Assembly (NCBI GenBank): GCA_964477345.1
Contig: CAYZDL010000015.1
Coordinates: forward strand, 1-40,702
DNA from: JAJZEO01 sp964477345
GTDB lineage: Bacteria > Chlamydiota > Chlamydiia > Chlamydiales > 2-12-FULL-49-11
DNA length: 40,702 nt
Direction of reading: 5' to 3'
Shown piece by piece: positions 34,109 through 40,702 of the stretch (within the stretch, counting starts at the first letter, position 1; every line of letters starts with the position of its first letter). The notes under the pieces were generated by a model, which was given only the letters and a program-made list of their open reading frames with translations, did no database searches and was not told the origin of the DNA. The translations under genes were made by a program, and so were the position numbers.

Positions 34109-36124
34109 TTATAGGTGTGAAATAAAAGCTTGGAAAACTTCAGTGTTTCTTAGGTTTTCGAGCCAATCATCGCCAAGAACGTCATCTAATGAAGGAAGAG
34201 CATCAAAAGCTTCAGCTTTTTCTAGAAAGTAAATCGATTTTTCAAGTTGTACGGTAAGTGAATAGAGGCAGGCCAAATGGTAATAAGCTTCGAGGTTCCC
34301 TAATTTTGCAGATTGGACTAATTTATATTCAGCCTCACGTAGGCTTTGTTCGCGTAAAGAGGCGTCAGGTGTGATTTGAGATAGGTTAATCAAAGAAAGT
34401 GCCCAATCTAGAATTAGCAGTTCGTTTTCTTCGTTCGATTGATAGGCAATTTTGTAATGGGATAAAGCCCTTTCAAATACTTCTACACTTTCTACGAGCT
34501 CACCTAAATGAGAATAGACAAAAGCAATTTTGTAATGAATATCAGGGTAATCTGGATCTAAGGTCAAGACTCTCTTCAAGATCTCTATCGATTTAATATA
34601 GTATTGGTCTTCATCTGCAAGGTCTCCCATCAAATCAAGAGCCATTGAGTATTTATAGAGCCACTGAGGGTGTAGATAGACAGCGTTTTTTTGCAGATTA
34701 AATGCTTGTTCAAAGCATGTCAGAGCTTGTTCTAATGTGCTTTTATTCTGGTTAGTTTCAGCCAAAGCTGTAAGGGTGCAAGCATATTCGTAGTAATAGA
34801 GGCTATTGCAGCTAAGACCAATTGCTTTGATAAAGAATTTTCCTGCTCTCTCAATCAATGAGGGATCGTTGTCTTCTTCGGAAAGGGTGGCGTAAGTGTG
34901 TCCTAATTGATACCATAGAAAGTCTTTCGACCTGTCAATAGACAATCCTTCTTGAAATTTTTCAATCGCTTGAAAATAGTAATCTGAGTCTTTGTAGTAT
35001 TTTCCAAAAGCAAATTGAACTCTACCTTCTGCATGTAAAAGATGAGGTGTGTGAGAGAACTGATCGTAGGCCTCCATCACTTTATTATTTGCTTCAAAAA
35101 TCAGTTCAAGACGATCAGAGATGCAGCCTAGGGTAGCCAATGCTATCGCCCAGGTCTCCATAACTCGTTCTTGATTTTGTTTGCAAGCATGCGCTCTGTG
35201 GCATTTTTCAATGCATGAATGGATTCGTTTTGTATCTGTGACTCGAATTCCTGATTCAAGTAAGAGTTCAGCCCAACTGAACCAGATGGTCTCATTTTGT
35301 GGATGGAGTTTTGCGGCACTAGTGAAACATTCGTTAGCCTGGCAAAAATGATCTTCATCATGAGTCAAGTAATAAAGTTTACTTAAGGCGTCTGCTAGTA
35401 AATACCAACTTTTGAAATTCGATTTCGATTTAGCAATAGCCGTCTTATGGCAATTGATCGCTTTTAAGTAGAGGCGGATGTCATTGATTTGTTCTCCTAG
35501 TTTGAGAGAGACAATACCGTAATCTTCCCAAAATGAAATGGGTAAGTCCTCGTAGCAAGAGGCGGCTGCAGAATGGGCCTCCAAGGCTTCGCAAAGATCG
35601 GAAGATTCTTTAGAATGGTCCGCTATGTGAGATAGAACCTGGCCAAAATCCCAAGAAATTTGGGCTGAAGCAAGGCCTGAGGAGACATTTGCAAGCTTTA
35701 TAGCTTTGAGGTACCGTTCTTTCGATTCGAGGAAGAAATGAAACTCTTTGAATAGACCACCAAGTGTGAAGAGAGATTTACCCCACGCTGCCCAAGCAAC
35801 AGCCATTTCAGGATTGATTATTACAGCTTTTTTAAAATGTTTATTGGCTAGGAGGAGGATTTTCTTTGTAGAAGTCTCTTGGCCAAAGCGAAAAAGGGCA
35901 AGCCCTTGTTCATAGAATAATTCGGCGTTCTCGGGTTCAAGTGTAGAGGCTAAAGAAAAAAGTTTAATTCCTTCAACATCACCCTGTGCAAGTTTTTTTT
36001 GACCCTCTCTTAAAAGAAAGTCGGCATGATTATAATTTTCTTGATCAAACAAAAGCGGGTGAAAGCTAGACTCCCCTGAGGTGGCAGGCTTTGAAGCTGA
36101 ACGATTACAACCCTTTTTTGTCAT
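34109..36124 (-). CDS. Large TPR-repeat protein
   Basis: 671 aa made almost wholly of tetratricopeptide-like helical pairs from about residue 30 to the end (for example AVIINPEMAVAWAAWGKSL, LTLDPDYPDIHYKIAFVYSHLGE). I estimate a dozen or more repeats, several degenerate. No signal peptide: the N-terminus is short, basic and polar. TPR arrays are protein-binding scaffolds, and in chlamydiae they occur in type III secretion and lipoprotein-linked roles, but no partner can be inferred. It has its own promoter and lies 125 bp upstream of yidC on the same strand, with no clear terminator between. Confidence 0.85.
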   Translation of the reverse strand: MTKKGCNRSASKPATSGESSFHPLLFDQENYNHADFLLREGQKKLAQGDVEGIKLFSLASTLEPENAELFYEQGLALFRFGQETSTKKILLLANKHFKKAVIINPEMAVAWAAWGKSLFTLGGLFKEFHFFLESKERYLKAIKLANVSSGLASAQISWDFGQVLSHIADHSKESSDLCEALEAHSAAASCYEDLPISFWEDYGIVSLKLGEQINDIRLYLKAINCHKTAIAKSKSNFKSWYLLADALSKLYYLTHDEDHFCQANECFTSAAKLHPQNETIWFSWAELLLESGIRVTDTKRIHSCIEKCHRAHACKQNQERVMETWAIALATLGCISDRLELIFEANNKVMEAYDQFSHTPHLLHAEGRVQFAFGKYYKDSDYYFQAIEKFQEGLSIDRSKDFLWYQLGHTYATLSEEDNDPSLIERAGKFFIKAIGLSCNSLYYYEYACTLTALAETNQNKSTLEQALTCFEQAFNLQKNAVYLHPQWLYKYSMALDLMGDLADEDQYYIKSIEILKRVLTLDPDYPDIHYKIAFVYSHLGELVESVEVFERALSHYKIAYQSNEENELLILDWALSLINLSQITPDASLREQSLREAEYKLVQSAKLGNLEAYYHLACLYSLTVQLEKSIYFLEKAEAFDALPSLDDVLGDDWLENLRNTEVFQAFISHL

Positions 36125-36160
36125 AGATTCTCACTACTTTGAGCTTTTGAGAAGTTTGTG

Positions 36161-36189
36161 ATTATAGGAGAGTGTAGGTTTTTTCACAA
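36161..36189 (-). promoter_or_regulatory. Promoter of the TPR-protein gene
   Basis: On the minus strand, TTGTGA (36184-36189, 4/6), 17-bp spacer, perfect TATAAT (36161-36166), about 37 bases upstream of the ATG at 36124. Confidence 0.55.
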
Positions 36190-36301
36190 TCAGTTCTCAT
36201 CTGAAAAATTCTCTCTATCATGGGAAAAAAATCAATTGGTTTAGTGGCAGGATTTAAAGAATAGAGTGTTACAAAAAACAGGTTTTACATAAAATTAATT
36301 C

Positions 36302-36658
36302 ATGATTGTAAAACAAACTAGAATCGTTAGGCTTTCAGAGACCGATGCCACAGGGATTGTGTACTTTACTAACATTTTTAAATACGCATGCGAACTATTC
36401 GAGCAATACCTATTGGACAGAAACATCACCCATCTCTTTCCTATTGTAGATGCCAAGGGGAGCTTTTCCTCTCAAATCAAAGCAGGGGATGAAATTCTCA
36501 TTGAAATGGAGGGGTTAGAAACAGGAAATTCTTCGTTGAGGGCTACTTACAAGATTACTGCCAAAGAGTTAATAGTAGCTCAAGTAACGTTGACACATGT
36601 TGCCCTTTGTAAAAATACGGGATCGAAGATCCTACTAAATAAGAATGTGAATATCTGA
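36302..36658 (+). CDS. 4-hydroxybenzoyl-CoA-type hotdog thioesterase, possible DHNA-CoA thioesterase
   Basis: 118 aa hotdog-fold acyl-CoA thioesterase. The active-site block LSETDATGIVYFTNIFKYACELFE (shown as its key residues D15, G18 and Y21) matches the 4HBT group that includes the cyanobacterial/plant-type 1,4-dihydroxy-2-naphthoyl-CoA thioesterase. Beside menB, menA, menC and menE, the hydrolysis of DHNA-CoA to DHNA between MenB and MenA is the obvious role, but that rests on context. Slightly short for the family. No clear ribosome-binding site. Its 3' end overlaps the end of menE tail-to-tail by 24 bp. Confidence 0.75.
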   Translation: MIVKQTRIVRLSETDATGIVYFTNIFKYACELFEQYLLDRNITHLFPIVDAKGSFSSQIKAGDEILIEMEGLETGNSSLRATYKITAKELIVAQVTLTHVALCKNTGSKILLNKNVNI

Positions 36659-37783
36659 GCTTTTAGGGATCTTAAAACGGGGTAAACGTCTTTCTAATAG
36701 ATCAATAATTGTCTCTACTTCAAGGGGGGCTGTAAGAGAGAGATGGACAACGGGTCTTGTTCCAAATTCGTCGCATGGACGTTGTGAAAGTGTCACGTCA
36801 CTTACTTGAGCAATGCTCAGAAACTCTGTCTCAAGCTCATCGAGGGAGATGTTTTCACCTCCTGAGATAATCACCCTATCGTGTCTTCCTAATATTTCTA
36901 GTCCGTATTTGCCTACTCTACCCAAATCACCAGTTCTGAACCAACCATCCTTGAAAGGGGAAGTTGGGCCAAAGTAGCCTTGAAAGAGGGTTTTTCCTTT
37001 TACCCAAAGAACGCTGTGTTCATCGATCTTAAGTTCTCGTCCTTCAAGGGGTTTTCCTACATGGACACCTTCTTCTTTTTTATAGGGTGCTGTGGCAAAT
37101 TGAGAAGAGGTTTCAGTCATTCCGTAGGTGATTAATAGTGGGATATTGTGATCGTAGGCCTCATCGCACAATTTTTTAGGAATAGGGGCGCCGCCTAGGA
37201 GTATTCCTTTTAGGTGAGGAAAAGAAAGAGATTGCTTTAGCGCGAGAAAACGTTTTAGTTGGGTAGGAACAAAAGAAATGTGTGTCGCTCGGTGTTTGTT
37301 AACCTCTCCAAGAATCAATGATGCGCCAGCAGAAAAGACCCGAAAGAGGATGGCAAGGCCACCAATGTGATTTAGGGGAAGAGAAAGAAGGTAGGAATCA
37401 GGTTGTTTTAAGGCAAAATCAGGGTGGGGATGAAGGGCTGAGAAAATATGTTGTTCTAGGCTGTGCATCGCAAGTTTAGGTTTTGCCATCGTTCCCGAGG
37501 TCGAGATAAGGGTGTTGACCCCCCTTGGAATCTGGCTTAAATCGATTTGGGGAAGAAATGGTTCTCTTAAAGAGATAGGAAGAGCCACTTTTCCTTTTCT
37601 TAAGAGTGAAAAAATATGAACGATAGTTGAAATTGTTAGATCAGCATAAAAAATCTGGTCAATTCGGTCATTCTCATCGATCAATTCATTGAGTTCTTTA
37701 TAGGTGAAAGTTCCCTCATCTGAATAAATCGCAATTTCATTGGGGAATGTTTTGCATGCATTCAAAATAAGACAGGTAGTCAC
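36635..37783 (-). CDS. menE: O-succinylbenzoate-CoA ligase, C-terminally short
   Basis: Adenylate-forming ligase of menaquinone synthesis. Family motifs are STSGTMAKPK (phosphate loop), ITYGMTETSSQ, WFRTGDLG and the hinge GRHDRVIISGGENIS. I chose the GTG at 37783: AAGGAG stands exactly six bases before it and the product then has the usual 25 or so residues ahead of FTYKEL; the open frame continues to an ATG at 37834 deep inside menC. It overlaps menC by 47 bp. The protein stops just after FKIPKSSDIHILI, before the PRTxxGK segment whose Lys serves the adenylation half-reaction in most relatives. Either that Lys is replaced or activity is affected. Confidence 0.88.
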   Translation of the reverse strand: MTTCLILNACKTFPNEIAIYSDEGTFTYKELNELIDENDRIDQIFYADLTISTIVHIFSLLRKGKVALPISLREPFLPQIDLSQIPRGVNTLISTSGTMAKPKLAMHSLEQHIFSALHPHPDFALKQPDSYLLSLPLNHIGGLAILFRVFSAGASLILGEVNKHRATHISFVPTQLKRFLALKQSLSFPHLKGILLGGAPIPKKLCDEAYDHNIPLLITYGMTETSSQFATAPYKKEEGVHVGKPLEGRELKIDEHSVLWVKGKTLFQGYFGPTSPFKDGWFRTGDLGRVGKYGLEILGRHDRVIISGGENISLDELETEFLSIAQVSDVTLSQRPCDEFGTRPVVHLSLTAPLEVETIIDLLERRLPRFKIPKSSDIHILI

Positions 37784-38651
37784 ACAATTCTCCTTGCTCA
37801 AATAGATCTTCTTCAGGGAATCGAAAGTCTTCAAAACGTTTTAGAGTGTCGACGCCAAATGGTTGTGATCCCCCCATTCTAACTACGTGCGAAAGACCAA
37901 TAGCTCCTTCATAAGTAGAAGAGTAGACGATCTGTTTTCCCATTTTTTCAGCTTTTTCAGCAATCTCCCTGCATTGCTTTTTTCCCCCAATCAATGTCGG
38001 TTTAAGGATCAAATGGGTTACATAATCTTTTGTCAAAATCATTTCGAAGGGGGCAATTCCTAGGGTTTTATCAATGGCAATAGGGTGATGAGTCTTGCTT
38101 GCAAAATAGTCTAGTGTTCGAAAGGGGACTGGATCTTCTATATAGAGAAGATCTCCTTTGTCAAACCGATTGGCAAAGGCAATCGTCTCATGGATGTCCC
38201 ATTTTTCATTCAGATCGACTCTAACGGCTGCACCAACATTTAGCCATTCCCGGATCCGGTTTTCGGTCTCTTCGAAGGATGAAGAGGCTTTGATTTTCAC
38301 ATGTTCAACACCAGGGAGAGGTGATTCATTTTCAAAGGAGAGGTGGGTTTTCTTAAATGAGGTCAGGGTAGGCTTTTCTGTTAAATCGAGAAGCGCTGAG
38401 GAAAATCCAAACAAGAGTGATGGAGAGAGGGGAGGAAAGTAGGAATCTCCATTGAGTAAACGACGTCCCATTTCTCGAGCAATTGAGAGAGTTTCGTCAA
38501 ATGTTTCAATGCTTCTCCCTGAAATTGGAGCGATTTCACCAAAGCCTGAACGGTCGTGGTCATCTTTTAAACAAATTACTAAGCTCTTTCTGACTCCAAA
38601 ATCTTTCAATTTTCGAAGAGAGAGTCGAACGGTAAAATCGGTGATCCTCAT
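37737..38651 (-). CDS. menC: O-succinylbenzoate synthase
   Basis: Enolase-superfamily dehydratase that makes o-succinylbenzoate from SHCHC. 304 aa. Barrel residues are all present: the KxK pair K119/K121 (HVKIKAS), metal ligands D146 (RVDLNEKW), E172 (YIEDP) and D194 (IAIDKT), and the second base K217 (LILKPTLIGG). It starts within the menA stop codon (ATGA) and overlaps menE at the other end, so the four men genes are tightly coupled. Confidence 0.92.
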   Translation of the reverse strand: MRITDFTVRLSLRKLKDFGVRKSLVICLKDDHDRSGFGEIAPISGRSIETFDETLSIAREMGRRLLNGDSYFPPLSPSLLFGFSSALLDLTEKPTLTSFKKTHLSFENESPLPGVEHVKIKASSSFEETENRIREWLNVGAAVRVDLNEKWDIHETIAFANRFDKGDLLYIEDPVPFRTLDYFASKTHHPIAIDKTLGIAPFEMILTKDYVTHLILKPTLIGGKKQCREIAEKAEKMGKQIVYSSTYEGAIGLSHVVRMGGSQPFGVDTLKRFEDFRFPEEDLFEQGELCDYLSYFECMQNIPQ

Positions 38652-39526
38652 ATCAATAATCCATACGAGAGGACAATAATGTAAAAGAGAGCAAGAAGGG
38701 CTACCTGACTAAAAATCGCCATGAAGTCTTGAGGTGTGACTGCTGAAAAAGTGACTCGAACTAAATGAATGGCAGGAAAAATTAATAGGCTAACACCCCC
38801 AATTTCAATAGGTAAAGAGAAGAAGTAGATGATTACCCAGGGGAGAATAAAAGGGTAGAGGGTTAAAAAAGCAAATTCATATTTTCCAAAAGTTTGTCCA
38901 AATCGTACTACTAGAGTTCCTTTATTAGACTCTCTATCAGTGATTTCATCGCGTAAATTATTCATGCACATGACAGCCGAAGTTAAGCCCCCTATGCAAA
39001 TTCCGAGCCAAAATGCAGCAAAAGAAAATTGGTGAGTTTGCATATAGAACATCATCAGCGTCGGTAAGCCAGCCATGAAAATTAAATTAGTCAATTCACC
39101 GAGACCAAGATAGGCTAAAGGGAAGGGGCCACCCGAATAGCTAATGGCAATCAATACGACACATAAGAAAATAAGAGCCAACATAGACCCTTCTTTGATG
39201 ATTAGAGGGAAGGCAAATAGAAACGCAACAGCAAAAACAACGATCATTCCGGCCTTCATCATATTAGAGCTCATAGTGCCTGAGGCTACCGCACGATCAG
39301 GCCCTATTCGATTTTGTAGATCAGCCCCATTTTCGTAGTCAAATACATCATTGGCAAAATTTGCTCCTATTTGGAGGAATAGAGCAGAAAAGAGACAAAG
39401 AAGAAATATTGACCAAGAAAAAAACCCGTAATGGTAGCTCAATGTAGATCCTACGCAAGCTGGGGCCATGCCAAACGGCAGGGTTTTTGGTCTTGCAGCT
39501 TTAATCCAAACTTTTAGCGAGCTCAT
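38648..39526 (-). CDS. menA: 1,4-dihydroxy-2-naphthoate polyprenyltransferase
   Basis: UbiA-superfamily integral membrane prenyltransferase that attaches the isoprenoid tail to DHNA, giving demethylmenaquinone. 292 aa with eight or nine membrane helices. The first Asp-rich motif is NDVFDYENGAD (59-69) and the second lies in NNLRDEITDRESNKGT (about 189-204). The N-terminal WIKAARPKTLPFG is typical of MenA. AGGAGGG precedes the ATG closely, and menB ends 8 bp upstream. Confidence 0.93.
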   Translation of the reverse strand: MSSLKVWIKAARPKTLPFGMAPACVGSTLSYHYGFFSWSIFLLCLFSALFLQIGANFANDVFDYENGADLQNRIGPDRAVASGTMSSNMMKAGMIVVFAVAFLFAFPLIIKEGSMLALIFLCVVLIAISYSGGPFPLAYLGLGELTNLIFMAGLPTLMMFYMQTHQFSFAAFWLGICIGGLTSAVMCMNNLRDEITDRESNKGTLVVRFGQTFGKYEFAFLTLYPFILPWVIIYFFSLPIEIGGVSLLIFPAIHLVRVTFSAVTPQDFMAIFSQVALLALFYIIVLSYGLLI

Positions 39527-39534
39527 TGACCCTC

Positions 39535-40371
39535 CTAAGCTCTTTTGGGAAACTTTTGAAAGTTGGGTTTTCTCTTTTCAAGAAAAGCATTTCGCCCCTC
39601 TTGTGCTTCTTCAGTCATGTAGTAGAGCATTGTAGCATCTCCCGCTAGCTGTTGAAGGCCTGTCTGACCGTCGCAATCAGCATTCATGGCGGCTTTTATA
39701 CATCGAAGAGCAAGGGGGGAGTGGTTTAGCATTTGCTGAGCCCATTGCATAGTTGTCTCTTCTAGGTTATCGAGGGGAACAACAGCATTGACTAATCCCA
39801 TTTCTAGGGCTTCGTGAGCAGAGTATTGTCGACAGAGAAACCAGATTTCACGCGCCTTTTTTTGCCCGACTATTCTGGCTAAGTAGCTTGAGCCAAAACC
39901 ACCATCAAAGGAGCCGACTTTGGGACCCACTTGACCAAAGATTGCATTTTGGCTCGCAATTGTAAGATCGCAGATAACATGGAGAACATGGCCTCCACCA
40001 ATGGCATAACCGGCAACCATAGCAATTACAGGTTTTGGACAAGTTCTAATCTCCCTTTGAAGATCAAGAACGTTGAGAAAATCCTTTCCATCGTCACCTT
40101 TATATCCAGCTTCTCCACGTATAGTTTGATCTCCACCAGAGCAGAAAGCTAAATTTCCAGCTCCAGTCAAAATGATCACTCCAATAGTATCATCGAGTCT
40201 TGCATCATAAAGGGCATGTCGCATTTCTTCTACGGTATGAGGTGTGAAAGCATTTCTCACATGGGGTCGATTGATCGTGATTTTTGCAACACCATCAAAC
40301 TTGTGGTAGAGGATTTCATCAAATTGATCGACTTCTTCCCAAGGATAAATAGATAGGGTGGTTGGCTGCAT
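39535..40371 (-). CDS. menB: 1,4-dihydroxy-2-naphthoyl-CoA synthase
   Basis: Crotonase-fold enzyme that closes the naphthoquinone ring from o-succinylbenzoyl-CoA. 278 aa, full length. Diagnostic MenB features are FCSGGDQ, AGYAIGGGHVLHVICDL (oxyanion hole), GQVGPKVGSFDGG and the C-terminal EGRNAFLEKRKPNF. AGGAG lies six bases before the ATG. The upstream oxidoreductase gene ends only 21 bp away on the same strand. Confidence 0.95.
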   Translation of the reverse strand: MQPTTLSIYPWEEVDQFDEILYHKFDGVAKITINRPHVRNAFTPHTVEEMRHALYDARLDDTIGVIILTGAGNLAFCSGGDQTIRGEAGYKGDDGKDFLNVLDLQREIRTCPKPVIAMVAGYAIGGGHVLHVICDLTIASQNAIFGQVGPKVGSFDGGFGSSYLARIVGQKKAREIWFLCRQYSAHEALEMGLVNAVVPLDNLEETTMQWAQQMLNHSPLALRCIKAAMNADCDGQTGLQQLAGDATMLYYMTEEAQEGRNAFLEKRKPNFQKFPKRA

Positions 40372-40392
40372 AGCAAACTCCTGCTAAAAGAA

Positions 40393-40702
40393 TTACTGGA
40401 AAAACTGAAGGGTATTTATAGAGTCTTGTACAGTAACACCTGGACAAGATCTATTTTCAATACATGAGAGAAAATGTTCATGTTCACCTTCAAGAGGAGC
40501 CTGATTTTCAACAGCAACTGAAACTTCCTCGCCACCTTTATTGCAAAAGAGAAGAGTTTGCTCGAAAAGATTTCCCCGATACTGTCCAAACTCAGAGAGT
40601 ATCTCAATCTGGCGCAGTTTGTAAGGATACAACCAACTTGATTCGAGGACGCAAAAACAATCGCCCATATTGAAGGTGAGAGTCGAATAGTCGCACAATT
40701 CT
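40393..40702 (-). CDS. Gfo/Idh/MocA-type oxidoreductase, C-terminal part only
   Basis: The 5' part lies beyond the window; the frame is open to the last base. About 102 residues are visible. The pattern of a beta-sheet domain (GDCFCVLESSWLYP, RQIEILSEFG) followed by QAPLEGEHEHFLSCIENRS and a final helix (VQDSINTLQFFQ) matches the end of Gfo/Idh/MocA NAD(P)-dependent sugar dehydrogenases. Substrate unknown. It is 21 bp upstream of menB on the same strand, so probably cotranscribed with the menaquinone genes. Confidence 0.65.
   Translation of the reverse strand, partial: ELCDYSTLTFNMGDCFCVLESSWLYPYKLRQIEILSEFGQYRGNLFEQTLLFCNKGGEEVSVAVENQAPLEGEHEHFLSCIENRSCPGVTVQDSINTLQFFQ

Noticed and set aside
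36180..36188. TTTTTCACA matches the relaxed DnaA-box pattern
   Set aside because: A single relaxed match in A+T-rich DNA, overlapping the TPR-gene promoter; no cluster that would suggest an origin.
1..40702. tRNA, rRNA, CRISPR, insertion sequences, phage genes, plasmid or integrase genes
   Set aside because: Looked for in the gaps and among the proteins; nothing supported any of them. The longest gaps (5625-5787, 28524-28703, 36125-36301) hold only promoters and A+T-rich spacer.

Overview
The window comes from a member of the Chlamydiae outside the Chlamydiaceae (a Parachlamydiales-type 'environmental' chlamydia). The evidence is a set of chlamydial hallmark genes: a PknD-type Ser/Thr kinase with a long C-terminal region, a DnaA gene directly behind yidC, a CesT-family type III secretion chaperone beside glgX, paired CNNM/CorC proteins followed by a NifS-like protein and a PP2C phosphatase, and ruvB divergent from dcd. 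From memory, several of these pairs match C. trachomatis neighbourhoods (CT039-040, CT042-043, CT250-251, CT256-259), but here they lie in a different overall order. The species cannot be named from the sequence. The window is almost entirely coding. No gap exceeds 300 bases, and I saw no tRNA, rRNA, CRISPR array, insertion sequence or phage gene. Ten Ns at 1639-1648 lie inside pknD.

Layout. 5-4381: pknD (-) diverges from trpS-tag (+). 4476-9827 is the least recognisable part: a possible degenerate kinase-fold protein (-), two translationally coupled paralogs (+) of which only the second keeps a Cys/His pair like that of circularly permuted papain-like enzymes, an orphan 323-aa protein and a small membrane protein (-). 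9835-12019: spoIID-like and ruvB (-). 12049-15153: dcd, three small hypotheticals and a zinc alcohol dehydrogenase (+). 15234-18026: an FtsB/DivIC-like protein and two CNNM/CorC membrane proteins (+). 18167-23116: one very large orphan protein (about 1650 aa) with its own near-consensus promoter. 23113-26594: NifS-like, PP2C, CPBP protease and a lipoprotein (-). 26661-29228: glgX (-) and the secretion chaperone (+), the latter behind a strong promoter and a roughly 100-nt leader.

29308-30714: a small beta-barrel-like protein followed by a signal-bearing PLOD-type glycosyltransferase (-), sharing one near-consensus promoter. A perfect 14-bp inverted repeat forms a bidirectional terminator between the chaperone and the glycosyltransferase. 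30794-36124: dnaA, yidC and a large TPR protein (-). 36302-40702: classical o-succinylbenzoate menaquinone genes menE, menC, menA and menB (-) behind the end of a Gfo/Idh/MocA oxidoreductase gene, with a hotdog thioesterase (+) converging on menE that could supply the DHNA-CoA thioesterase step.

The candidates most worth a second look are the giant orphan protein, the active/inactive Cys-His paralog pair, the exported PLOD-type glycosyltransferase, and the menaquinone cluster with a MenE that ends before its usual catalytic lysine.
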